Below, piece by piece: positions 31,009 to 40,224 of a stretch of 64,000 bases of DNA. The translations under genes and the position numbers were made by a program. The notes beneath the pieces were generated by a model. That model made no database searches. It was not told the DNA's origin and saw only the letters and a program-made list of their open reading frames with translations. Location: positions 1 through 64,000 of the forward strand of contig CAVYOD010000007.1 in the NCBI GenBank assembly GCA_963770045.1, given 5' to 3'. Every line of letters starts with the position of its first letter. The stretch's first letter is position 1. Origin of the DNA: CAVYOD01 sp963770045 (GTDB lineage Bacteria; Acidobacteriota; Aminicenantia; Aminicenantales; CAVYOD01).

Positions 31009-31734
31009 GTGATCGAACTCAATCAAGTTTCCAAGAGCTATAACAAAGGCAAAGTCAAAGCCGTGGACGACCTCAACCTGGTCGTCAATCCAGGCGAGAT
31101 CTTCGGCTTTCTCGGGCCGAACGGGGCGGGAAAGACGACCACGATCAAGATGATTGTCGGCCTCCTCAAGCCGGACACGGGAACGATCGCCGTGAACGGG
31201 CTCGATACGCAGAGGGATTCCCTGAAGTGCAAGGCGATAACGACCTATGTGCCGGATTTCCCCGCTGTCTACGAGCGCCTGACCGGCCTCGAGTATCTGA
31301 ATTTCATCGGGGATGTTTACGGGGTCCCGAAAAAGGAGCGGCTGGAAAGGATGGAAAAATGGCTCGAGGTCCTGGAGCTCACCCAGGCCGTCACCAGCCC
31401 CATCCAGAGCTACTCCCACGGCATGAAACAGAAGATCGTCCTGACGGCGGCCCTCCTCCCCGCGCCCGAGGTCATGGTCCTGGATGAGCCCATGGTCGGG
31501 CTCGATCCCAGGGCCTCTCACCACTTGAAGGAGATGATGCGGGAGCACTGCGATCAGGGGAAGACTCTCTTCTTCTCGACCCACATCATGGAAGTCGCCG
31601 AGAAACTCTGCGACCGCATCGGGATCATCAACAAGGGAAAGCTCATCGCCTGCGGCTCCATGGAGGAGCTCAAGAAGATCGATCAAACCGAACAGTCCCT
31701 GGAAGGCATTTTCCTGGAGCTCACCGAGAAATGA
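31009..31734 (+). CDS. ABC transporter ATP-binding protein
   Basis: All ATPase motifs are intact: Walker A GPNGAGKTT, a Q-loop near ITTYVPDFP, signature SYSHGMKQK (LSGGQ variant), Walker B VMVLDEPMVGLD and the H-loop FFSTHIME. Length 241 aa. The SHGMK signature is typical of the DRA family of drug or antibiotic exporters (CcmA/NatA type). It overlaps the permease gene by four bases (stop/start ATGA at 31731), so the two are translationally coupled and form one exporter. GTG-type start at 31009. Substrate unknown. Confidence 0.93.
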   Translation: MIELNQVSKSYNKGKVKAVDDLNLVVNPGEIFGFLGPNGAGKTTTIKMIVGLLKPDTGTIAVNGLDTQRDSLKCKAITTYVPDFPAVYERLTGLEYLNFIGDVYGVPKKERLERMEKWLEVLELTQAVTSPIQSYSHGMKQKIVLTAALLPAPEVMVLDEPMVGLDPRASHHLKEMMREHCDQGKTLFFSTHIMEVAEKLCDRIGIINKGKLIACGSMEELKKIDQTEQSLEGIFLELTEK

Positions 31735-33415
31735 AAAAACTCTTAGCCCTCGTCCGCGTGGGACTCAAGGCCAATTTCGGGTTGGCGGTCATTCATCACC
31801 GGCTCTTCAAAAAGAAGAAGGACCGTTGGCTCGTGCCGGTCATCCCCCTGGCCGTGATCGGGCTTGCGCCGACGATCTACGGCTATCTCAAGCTTATCGA
31901 AAGCTTTTATGGCTTCCTGAAGCCTATCGGTCAGCAGCAGGCCATCCTGACGTTCGCCATTCTGGCCGGCCAATTCCTCGTCCTTCTCTTCGGTCTTTAT
32001 TACGTCATCTCGGCGTTCTATTTCTCCAAAGACCTGGAGATGCTCATCCCTCTCCCCCTCAAGCCGGTCCAGGTCATGCTCTCTAAATTCATCATCATTC
32101 TCGTCAACGAATATCTGACGATCATGGCGATCGTTCTCCCGGTCTTCGTTTATTACGGCATTCTGGCGAAAGAAGGCCTTCTCTACTGGATCAAGGCGCT
32201 CGTCGTTTATCTCTTGCTCCCCGTCCTCCCGCTGACCATCGTTTCGATCCTGGTCGTGGGGATGATGCGTGTCGTCAACGTGAGCCGAAAGAAAGACGCC
32301 CTGATCATCGTCGGCAGCATCCTGCTCATAGCGGCCGCCCTGGGATTCCAATTTCTCTTGGGCAGGACTGCGGGTGGAAAGACAGATTATGATGCCATGG
32401 CCAAATTTTTCGCCTCCTCGGACAGCCTGCTCAAGCAGATCGGCGCGAAATTTCCGCCCAGCATTTGGGCGACCAAGGCGCTCGCCGGCGGGTTGACCGG
32501 CCCCGCTCTTTGGAATCTCTTCGTTTTCATCGGCGTGTCCTTGGTCTTCTTTTGCGGCATCCTGGTCATGGCCGAGAAACTGTTTTACCGGGGGCTCATT
32601 GGGATCGGCGAAGTCTCGGGACGGCGGAAGGTCCTCTCTCAAAAAGAGATGTCCCGGAGAGTCGCGTCCGGCCGCCGTCCGGTGAAAGCGATTCTGGCGA
32701 GAGAGTGGCGAATCATGAACCGGACGCCCATCTTTCTTTTGAACGGCGTCCTGACCGTCGTCCTTGTTCCTCTCATCTTTGTCCTGATGGCCAAAATGGG
32801 TTCGGGAAGAGGAGATAGCGCGTTCATCCTGAATCTTATGACCTCGGCGAAACCGGTTTTTGTCATCCTGGCCGCAGCCGGCCTTATGACCGTCAGTGGC
32901 AGCTTGAACGGCACCTCCTGTTCGACGTTTTCAAGGGAAGGAAGCCAGTTCTGGATATCCAAGGTCATTCCGGTCTCGCCACGGGAGCAGGTCATCGCCA
33001 AGTTCCTGCATTCCTACATCATCGCCGGCCTCGGCCTCATCACATCGACGATCGTCCTGGTCGCAGTGCTCCACATCAAGGTCGCTGTTTTGGCCGCGGC
33101 ACTGGCTCTGGCCCTGGCCGCCACCTTCGCCTTGACGGTCGTGGGGATGATCATCGATCTCGCCCGGCCGCTTCTCGATTGGACCAATCCCCAGAAAGCG
33201 ATCAAGCAGAACCTCAACGTCCTCGTCTCCACCGTGGCCGATATCGGACTTTTAGGGGCGCTCGGATTTCTCCTGTTCGTTTTTGGCCAAAGCCGGTATT
33301 CCCTGGAATACTGCTCTTGGTCGGCCTTTTCGTGGTCTTGAGCCTGCTATCGTTCGGCAGCTTCCAATTCCTCTTAAAGTTCGCTGAGAAAAGATACCGG
33401 CAAATCGAAGTCTAG
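31731..33415 (+). CDS. ABC-2 type exporter permease (one frameshift near the C-terminus)
   Basis: About twelve hydrophobic segments in 560 residues, starting KKLLALVRVGLKANFG and with a first helical pair near residues 45-95. This is the long permease type seen with DRA-family ATPases, in which two six-helix halves are fused. The main frame stops at 33341, but the other frame continues ILLLVGLFVVLSLLSFGSFQ and RYRQIEV to 33415, so a one-base indel near 33,310 is likely. The gene overlaps the ATPase gene. Together they should form a homodimeric exporter. Which substrate is not predictable. Confidence 0.88.
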
Positions 33416-33466
33416 CCGGCCGGATTTTAGCTTCTTAGCCTAAGTCACCCATAAGGTCCGGCGCAA

Positions 33467-35482
33467 CTATTTCAAATGCTGATTAAACCACGCCGCCAGA
33501 CGTTTATTGACATCTCGCTGGTGTTCGGGATTGGCAAACACGTGTCCTTCGTGTTCATACACGACCAGCTCGGTTTCAACCCCCAGGGTTTTGAGCGCGT
33601 GCCAGAATTCATACGATTGTGGCGTAGGACACTCGCCGTCGCTGTCTCCCACCAGGATCAGCGTAGGCGTTTTCACGTTCTTGATGTACGTGATCGGTGA
33701 GCTCCGGGCATAGACCTGGGGGTCGTCGTAGACGGACGCGCCAAAGAATGGGATCATCCACTGGTCGATCTGGTTCTCGCCGTAATAGCTCTGCCAGTTC
33801 GCGATGCCCGCGCCGGCGACGGCCGCGGCAAAGCGCTGCGTCTGCGTCACGCCCCACATCGTCATGAATCCGCCATAGCTCCACCCGGTGAGCCCGAGCC
33901 GATGTTCATCGACAGGCGCCTGTTTCAGGATTGCATCCACTCCGGCGAGTATGTCCCTGAAGTCGCCATGGCCGAAGTCTCTGACGTTGGCGCGGGTAAA
34001 AGCCTCACCCTGACCGAAGCTGCCGCGCGGATTAGGAAAGAAAACGAAGTATCCTTGAGCCGAGAGCGGGACGCTGAAGTTAAACGCCTTCGGCCAGGCA
34101 GAGCGCGCCAACGAGCCCGGGCCGCCGTGGACCTGGACCACCATCGGATATTTTTTCGCCGGATCCACGGTGGGCGGGTAGAGCAACCAGCCCTGGAGGC
34201 TGAATCCCTCATTCGTCCAGTGGATACTCTTCACCTCTCCCCAGGTACGCTTCGCCGCCGAGTTGTGCGAACTGATCTGCTTCCATTGAGCAACGGCACC
34301 GGCCCATACTTCCGGAGGACGGCTGAGCGATTGCCTAATCACCGCACTGGCCTTTCCGTCAACGGCGAGCGAAACCGCCGTTCCCCAGCCGTTCGCGGTC
34401 AGATACTCAGGACCATGCCACAAAGTCTCGATTTGTCCGCCGGCCGCATCCACCAGGGCAATCCCGCTCTCTCCATCGACCTCTTCGCCGAAGAGAATTT
34501 TTCTTCCATCCGGCGTCCAGTTCAGCGAACTCGCGGAAGCCTTCATCTGCGGAGTGAGGTTCTTCGGCTCTCCGCCTTCCGCAGGGATTATGAATATATC
34601 ACCACCGACAGAAGGTTCATCGCTCATCAGCCCGGCGATGAAGGCCACCGAACTTCCATCGGGCGACCACGTCGGCACGGCGATCTGCAACGGCGGTTTG
34701 TAGATAGGCTTCATCGGACCGCCCGCGGCGTCGATCGTGTAGATCTGAGCGATATACCAGTTGTTGTCGCCGTTGCCATGCGCCGCGGTGGTAACGAAGC
34801 GCTTGCTGTCGGGTGACCAGTCGAACTCATACACGTACATGTCCGCGGGCGAAATCTGCCGCAGGTTCGCCTTGGCCACGTCAACCAGCGCCAGACGCTG
34901 CTCGGTGACGGCTTCCTTGATCACGCCCGTCTGTGGGGTTTCCGCCACCAGCGGACCGGCCGGACGGGTGGCATTCTCTGTAAACAAAAGCGCTATGGTC
35001 TTATCATCCGGCGACCATCTCGGCGCGGCCAGGAATCCTCTTACGCTGGTCAGCTTGCGCGCGGGGCCTCCGGAGGCGCTGACGACGTAGAGCTGCGACT
35101 GGCCTCGGCTCCCGGCGTCGGAAAGAAACGCGATGCGCTTGCTGTCATGCGACCAGGCGACCCAATCTTCCGTAAGTGGGGCCGTATCGATGCCTGCGGT
35201 GATCCTCCGCGGGCTTCCACTGCCATTCACGTCAGTGACATAGATTGAAGAGTTGCCGTCCGGCTGATTCTCCACCCATGCCACCAGCTTGCCATCCGGT
35301 GAGATCGCAGTCTGGCTCAAATCTTTAGTCTCAGACGGCATCCCGATCTCGGCCGCAAGGGGCGAAATTTCCGAAACGACAGCTCCGATCGGCTGCCTTA
35401 GGAAATTATTTTGTCCCCAGGGCAACTGCGCCAAGAGCGTGCACGCCAGTGCGACGCCGATGATTCTGCTCATGATTTTCAT
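33467..35482 (-). CDS. S9-family (prolyl-oligopeptidase-type) peptidase, secreted
   Basis: A signal peptide (SRIIGVALACTLLAQLPWG) is followed by a TolB-like seven-bladed propeller (repeated SPDGKLVAW, SHDSKRIAFLS, SPDDKTIAL, SPDGSSVAF, TPDGRKILF). The C-terminal alpha/beta-hydrolase has the Ser elbow GWSYGGF, Asp in VGDSDGECP and His in EHEGHVF. These three lie in the right order, so the triad is complete. Length 671 aa is typical. It cleaves acylated or unblocked oligopeptides in the periplasm. Intact frame, unlike the S9 gene at 21681-23734. GGGAG upstream of the ATG at 35482. Confidence 0.93.
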   Translation of the reverse strand: MKIMSRIIGVALACTLLAQLPWGQNNFLRQPIGAVVSEISPLAAEIGMPSETKDLSQTAISPDGKLVAWVENQPDGNSSIYVTDVNGSGSPRRITAGIDTAPLTEDWVAWSHDSKRIAFLSDAGSRGQSQLYVVSASGGPARKLTSVRGFLAAPRWSPDDKTIALLFTENATRPAGPLVAETPQTGVIKEAVTEQRLALVDVAKANLRQISPADMYVYEFDWSPDSKRFVTTAAHGNGDNNWYIAQIYTIDAAGGPMKPIYKPPLQIAVPTWSPDGSSVAFIAGLMSDEPSVGGDIFIIPAEGGEPKNLTPQMKASASSLNWTPDGRKILFGEEVDGESGIALVDAAGGQIETLWHGPEYLTANGWGTAVSLAVDGKASAVIRQSLSRPPEVWAGAVAQWKQISSHNSAAKRTWGEVKSIHWTNEGFSLQGWLLYPPTVDPAKKYPMVVQVHGGPGSLARSAWPKAFNFSVPLSAQGYFVFFPNPRGSFGQGEAFTRANVRDFGHGDFRDILAGVDAILKQAPVDEHRLGLTGWSYGGFMTMWGVTQTQRFAAAVAGAGIANWQSYYGENQIDQWMIPFFGASVYDDPQVYARSSPITYIKNVKTPTLILVGDSDGECPTPQSYEFWHALKTLGVETELVVYEHEGHVFANPEHQRDVNKRLAAWFNQHLK

Positions 35483-35824
35483 TCAATATTCTCCCGAATG
35501 TTGTGTTCGATCGGCCAGCCTATCAGCGATATACCGCTGGCTCCACGCGACAGCTGGGGAGGTCCGGGGCGGCCAGTGCATTCCACAGGGGACAATTTAG
35601 GAACTCAGGACCTCCTCCTTTGACGGCGCCGCTCGGGCCGTGCGGATCAGAGATGGCGTCGGTGGGAGGATATCAGGCGCGATTATCCATCCGGCCATCG
35701 GGAGGAAGCATAAATCCCGAGATATAAGATGTCAAGGAGGGCCGGAGAGAAAGGGGAATGGGGTTTGGAAGTTGCGAATAATAAGGTTAGGTGGCGAAAA
35801 CTGGGGTCGGACCGAGTGAAGCTT

Positions 35825-35847
35825 CCCCGCGGCAGTGAGCCGCGGGG
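35825..35847. terminator. GC-rich stem-loop beside an element terminus
   Basis: CCCCGCGG (35825-35832) pairs perfectly with CCGCGGGG (35840-35847) over a seven-base loop, an exceptionally stable stem. It follows directly after gggtcggaccgag (35804-35816), which matches the left end of the repeat family described below. It may be part of another relic of that family. No T run follows, so an intrinsic terminator is doubtful. The rest of the gap 35,483-35,903 holds no supported gene. Confidence 0.4.
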
Positions 35848-35903
35848 CATCCTGCAAAGGACTTGGTGAGAAAAGCGGGGTCGAGCTGCCAGATTAACCG
35901 ATT

Positions 35904-36137
35904 TCAAGGCCCGGCAACCAAGCCATAGAACACAAAGCTAGCCACGGCGCCGGCAATCAAGCCAGCGATCACGCCGATGACCGGCCCCCCCGCGAGGCCG
36001 AAGACAAGGCCAAACAATAGGGCGAACAATAGAGCAAAGGCCAAGACGACCAAAATCCTAATCATCTGACTCGAGACAACTAGAATCGGATTTTTTGGCG
36101 TCTTTTTTCGCGAATTTCCTTGTTCTTGCTTTTCCAT
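35904..36137 (-). CDS. Small membrane protein with glycine-zipper helices, 77 aa
   Basis: An AGGAGG site precedes the ATG at 36137 by about ten bases. After a charged start (MEKQEQGNSRKKTPKNP) the protein has two strongly hydrophobic helices (ILVVLAFALLFALLFGLVFGLAGG and VIGVIAGLIAGAVASFVFYGL), the second with GxxxG/small-residue packing. Such proteins are usually unknown membrane accessory proteins. It is isolated between element relics. Function unknown. Confidence 0.6.
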   Translation of the reverse strand: MEKQEQGNSRKKTPKNPILVVSSQMIRILVVLAFALLFALLFGLVFGLAGGPVIGVIAGLIAGAVASFVFYGLVAGP

Positions 36138-36275
36138 CCCGTTTAAGTTCCTCCTGCCTTGTCCTCACTCATTGTACCAACTGTGCTGTCAGAATTCCAG
36201 GCTCTTTTTTTGCCAATCCTCCCAATCGGGAAAATCCAAGCTGGGCATTTACCTCGCAACTCGGACTGCCGATTT

Positions 36276-36597
36276 CTACCTTTTGCGAAGGAGCTCCGCC
36301 GCCTCCTGACTCAACCGATTGCGACGCTCCAACTCTCGGCGAAAACCCTCATCGAAAGACGATTTGTCGGCATGGACGACAACATCCTTGGCGTCGCCGT
36401 AGTAGACGACGGCATTGACGATGTCACCCAGCGTAGCTGGGTCATTGTAGCGCACTGTGAAGAACATCTTGGCGGCGGGGATATTCGCTCTTTCAGTGTC
36501 GGTTATCGGTATCAGTAGTGGCTCGTATACTAAACGAAACACACGGCGTCCTTCCTCGACGTCGTAAAAGCTGAAGGCGAACCAGATCTTTAAAGGA
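36276..36597 (-). CDS. Hypothetical protein fragment, 5' end missing
   Basis: An open minus-strand frame reads KIWFAFSFYDVEEGRRVFRL continuing VYEPLLIPITDTERA and ends in a charged helix (FRRELERRNRLSQEAAELLRK) at 36276. The coding texture is good (regular amphipathic strands then helix), but a stop lies just upstream at about 36,600 and there is no start with a ribosome site, so the N-terminus is probably lost. The Met at 36542 would shorten it further. I do not recognise the family. Confidence 0.45.
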
Positions 36598-36604
36598 TAC
36601 TAGT

Positions 36605-36805
36605 TTACAGCTCGCCAGGAAAGCACATGCAGCGGCACTCGCAGTGCAACGCACCGTAGATGGCCAGACCTTTCACCACTTTGCTCAATATCTCCCAGCT
36701 GACGGCCTCACTGATAAACTTCCCCCGGTTCATACACGGCAGGAGATACTCGCCTCGCAGAATCTTTGTACAATCAATAGGCATATCAAAGCAGATAAAG
36801 CGCAC
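36605..36805 (-). CDS. Small cysteine-rich open frame, uncertain
   Basis: A GTG at 36805 opens a 66-residue frame with several cysteines (ICFDMPIDCTKILRGEYLL and ALHCECRCMCFPGEL). The same frame runs open further upstream (INLAVPRELRV), which suggests real coding DNA whose start is lost. No family recognised. CxCxCxC near the C-terminus could bind metal. Lies next to the AT-rich repeat copy, so it may be a relic. Confidence 0.3.
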   Translation of the reverse strand: MRFICFDMPIDCTKILRGEYLLPCMNRGKFISEAVSWEILSKVVKGLAIYGALHCECRCMCFPGEL

Positions 36806-36869
36806 GCGTAGCTCTCGGGGTACGGCGAGATTGATATTAAGTAAGATGTATAAGAAAGAATAGTATATA

Positions 36870-37545
36870 GGAGAATCACAAAAAATAACAAAATAAGCAT
36901 AAATATAAACTGAACGCAGATATTCGAGAGGAATGTTTTAGTTTTTGATAGCGAGTATTTAGAATATGTCTTGTTTGATGCGTTTGGCAGAATAGAAAAT
37001 ATCGATGTTAAAATTGATGTACGAAATCGGTGTTTTTGAGCAAGAAGAACCGCTGGCTTGGAGTCGTTTTTACTCCAGTGTTATTAGTTTAGGTAGAAGA
37101 TATAGGTATTATATAAGAAGGTAATGATTTACTTAACTAAGAATAGCAACTGAGTACCGGAGGCAGAGTAGGGAGATTAAACGGAAAGCATATGAGTAGG
37201 GGCAGTAATACTGTATGGATATAAGTCTTAGAAGAATGAGTCAAATGAAGAAAAGATGAGCGTAATAGTTATAAAAAAGGCCCACTTATTATGAGGCAAG
37301 GGTACAGAAGTCTTGGAAAGTTTTTATTATTTGGTTGAACATACAACAGGTGACGCAGGACCAGAGATAGAACAGCGGAAAGTCCGCGTTAAGTATAATA
37401 AAATAAAGAAAAATGTATATTTATTCGATGAAAAAGTGTTTTAAATGAAAGAAAATGGGGCAAAAAAGCGCGTTTTAAGCGCTTTAAATGGCCCTTAACT
37501 GAGTCTAAATAACAGATAAAAAATCAGATAATTCGGTCCGACCCC
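36870..37545. repeat. Repeat element copy A (diverged, right end intact)
   Basis: The right terminus CGGTCCGACCCC (37534-37545) is the exact inverse of the family's left terminus GGGTCGGACCG. The body aligns piecewise with copy B, including the exact shared string AAGAACCGCTGGCTTGG, the module GGGGCAAAAAAGCGCGTTTTAAG before the end, and aacagataa-type A-rich ends. The left terminus is degraded. No open frame spans it; AT-rich with C retained at normal levels. It sits directly left of the C-depleted block, which begins about 20 bases after its end. Confidence 0.65.
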
Positions 37546-37565
37546 TGATTTAAGAACCAAGCCAG

Positions 37566-39938
37566 GTATATGTTTGTTATTTATATGATATTGTGTTAAA
37601 TTTTTTAGTTATGTTTATGTAATGTTGTGTGTTTAAGGGTTTGAGGTTAAGTGTATTGATATTGTAGTTTTATGTAATTAAGTTTTTTTGAGAATGTGTT
37701 TAATTTGTTTATAGGAGTTTAGTATGAAGTTTTTTAAATTTTTGAATTTTTTTTTGGTAAGGAGAAGTATTAAAGGTAGATAAAAGAAGGTAGGAGTGTT
37801 GTGTATTTTGTATGTTTAGAGATATAGGATTTTGTTTGATAATATGTTTGAAGGGTTTGTATTTTATGAAATTATTAAGTATAGTTAAGGTAAGTTGTAT
37901 GATTATTGATTTTTAGTTATTAATTTTTTGTTTGAGTTATTGATTGGTTTGATGTTGAGTTGAGGTTTTTGGTAAGAGTGTGTTGGAGGTGTTGTTGGGT
38001 GTTGAGTTTTATTGGATAGAAAATTATGGAAAGGTAGTTTTTATTGGAGAGTTGGTGTATTTTGAGAATTTAGTGTTGTTTTTTAATTGTTGGTATGTGT
38101 TTTTTGTTTATAGTTTGTTTTTGTTTTAGTTTGTTGTGATTTTTTAGTATATTATTGAGTGTAAATTGGTGTAGGTTGAATTTTGTTGATATTAGGAATA
38201 TTTTGAGGAATTGGTTAAGGTAAGGATTTTAGAGTTTGAAAGTAAGAATGATTGATTGGTGATAGAAATAGTTGATAGTAGGTAGGTTGAAGATGTTTTG
38301 TGTTAGGGTGAGTAATGATTGAATTGGGTTTAGGAGATTTTTTATTTTGGTAGTTGGGAATTGTATTTTGTTTTTAATTGTTTGTTTTGTTAGGATGAGT
38401 TTTATAGAATATTTGTTTTATAATTGTGTGAGTTTGTGTGTGATTTATGAGGTATTTTTTGTTGTTGTGTATTTTGATAATAGGGTGTTTGTTGATGTTG
38501 TTTATTTTGTTTTGTTGTATGAGGGAAGGGATGTTTATGAGATAGAGTATTGGGTTGTGAGAAAGTTTATTGGAGAGGTTTGTATAGTTTATGAAAAGTG
38601 TGAATATGTTTGGGATAAGTTTGTTTGTATTATTTAATATGTGTGAATGTTTTATGATATTATTGAATAGAAGAGTGTTGAGGGGGTGTTGTGTATTGTT
38701 AATGAGTGTTTGTTGTTTGTGTATTGATTTGTTGGAGTTGGAATTTGGGATTGGGATATGTTGATAGGTAAGTTTGATTGGTTGTTGGAGTTGTTTTGTT
38801 TTTTTAGATTTGATTTTGTAATAGTTGAAGTTATTTTTGATTTTTGTTGAAGTGTTATTTATTTTGAGTATTGTTAGGTGTTGTAAGAGTGTATTGAATG
38901 GGTGATTTAAAATAGTGTGTTGTTGGATAGTGAGTATAGGATTGTTTTTTTTATAGGTGAAATTTGATGTATTAGTGTTTTTGGTAATATGATTTATGAT
39001 GGGAGTGGTAAATTTAAATATATGTTTGGTATTTGTATTGATATTATTGTGTGTATGTTGGTTTTGGAGGAATTTAGGTAATTTAATGAGAATTTGGAGT
39101 AATATGTTTATGTGTTTTGTATGATTTTTAGGAGTTGTTGAGTATTTTCTACAGTTATTAGTAGTTGTTGGAGAAGTGTTATAAGAATAAGTTTAATTAG
39201 GATGTGTATGATTTTATAGGTTATATTGTAGATGTGTTTTTGTGTATGTAAAAGTTGATTTTAGATTTGTTGGTTTATTTTTGAATAGGTTATTGGGATA
39301 TTTTTATGATTGAGGTAGATTTAAATGAAATTTTGTGTAAGGTGTTTGAGGATTTGTTTTTGATAATAGAATTTAGTTGGGTTAAGATTATTTTTGATTG
39401 TTTTTTTTATTTGAGGGTTTATGAAATTAGTTTGATGTATTTTTTTTAAAATTTTATTGGAAATTTGTTTAAATTTTGTAGTGTGTAAATTATTATTGTT
39501 TTTATTAGTGTTTTGAAGAAGGGAATTTAATGGATTTTTTTTGTGTGTGATAATGGTATTGGTATTGAATTTGAGTATTATGAGTGGATTTTTATGATTT
39601 TTTAATGTTTTTATGGTAGGGATAAGTTTTTTGGTATGGGGATTGGATTAGTTATATGTAAAAAGATAGTGTAGAATTATGGTGGTAGGATTTGTTGTAA
39701 ATTTGAATTGTAAAAGGGTGTGATGTTTTATTTTTTTTTTTTTATGTAAGGAGTGTAAAATGAATAATTAAAATTTGATTAATTTGATAGAAATTTTTTT
39801 GGTAGAAGATAATTTTGTTGATGTGTGTTTTATTAGGGAGATATTTAAGGAAGAAAAGTTGTATAATAATTTTTATATTGTTAGTGATGGTGTGGAGGTT
39901 TTGGTTTTTTTGTGGTGGGAAAGGATGATTTGTGTAGG
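37566..39938 (+). other. C-depleted block: strand-specific C-to-T conversion
   Basis: Reading the + strand base by base I find only two C residues (39,149 and 39,152) in about 2,370 bases, while G, A and T are plentiful. Normal composition returns abruptly at 39,939 (gtgtaggccgttcg). Treating T as possible C restores canonical protein motifs throughout (see the kinase and regulator entries), and in-frame TAA, TAG and TGA then read as CAA, CAG and CGA. No matching loss of G is seen, so only one strand's cytosines are affected. It covers the coding (non-template) strand of the kinase. Cause unknown: enzymatic deamination in vivo, or a chemical or assembly artefact. The block itself is direct observation. 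Confidence 0.9.
37765..39749 (+). pseudogene. PAS-PAS-PAS sensor histidine kinase destroyed by C-to-T conversion
   Basis: Restoring C at selected T positions gives a full sensor kinase. PAS 1 (about 37,810-38,150) reads FDNMSEGFVFYEIIK. A coiled linker resembles RYQEYFEELVKARILELESK. PAS 2 (about 38,330-38,640) contains HPDDR, GRDAYEIEHRVVRK and a DITE motif. PAS 3 (about 38,755-39,060) contains WDWDML and YMFGICIDI. The phytochrome-type HisKA has LISDLLAYSRIG and VDLNEIL. The HATPase (to about 39,740) has VRDNGIGI and GTGIGLAICKKIVQNHGG. As written there are many stops (TAA, TAG, TGA) and a few independent frameshifts. Left limits are approximate. AAGGAG at 37,759 could be its ribosome site. 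No membrane segment is visible, so a cytoplasmic sensor is inferred. Confidence 0.8.
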
Positions 39939-40213
39939 CCGTTCGTCTCGATTTGATTTTGCTGGATCTCAATCTTCCGAAGAAAGACGGCCGCGAAGTG
40001 CTCAAAGAGATAAAGAGCGATGAAAAGCTAAAGATCATCTCGGTCGTTGTGCTCACGGTTTCCAAGGCCGAAGAGGATATATTAAAGTCCTACGACCTGC
40101 ACGCGAATTGTTATATCACTAAGCCGCTGGATCTCAATCAATTTTCCACGGTCGTAAAATGCATCCAGGATTTCTGGCTCACGATCGTCAAATTGCCTCT
40201 CAAGACGGAATAA
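39760..40213 (+). CDS. Single-domain response regulator, 5' half C-to-T converted (one frameshift)
   Basis: ATG at 39760 follows AAGGAG. The converted first 180 bases read, after T-to-C restoration, IEILLVEDNPADVCLIREIF and YIVSDGVEALAFLRRE. From 39,939 the sequence is normal and gives DLILLDLNLPKKDGREVLKE (phosphoacceptor Asp), VVVLTVSKAEED (Thr) and ITKPLDLNQF (Lys). This is the Rcp1-like, stand-alone receiver usually paired with phytochrome-type kinases, which fits the kinase just upstream. One extra A near 39,925 shifts the frame. The conversion edge therefore lies inside one gene and both sides belong to the same protein. Confidence 0.85.
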
Positions 40214-40224
40214 AGAGGGGAAAA

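Noticed and set aside
36870..37545. A transposase gene inside element copy A
   Set aside because: No frame of useful length or Y1/DDE motif is present; at most a relic of one.
38347..38637. Open frame of 96 residues on the + strand in the C-depleted block
   Set aside because: It is the converted PAS 2 region read as is; its Val/Tyr/Phe-rich composition comes from T replacing C and it has no ribosome site.
39742..40065. 107-residue minus-strand frame
   Set aside because: The opposite strand of the kinase end and response regulator; A-rich because the + strand is T-rich.
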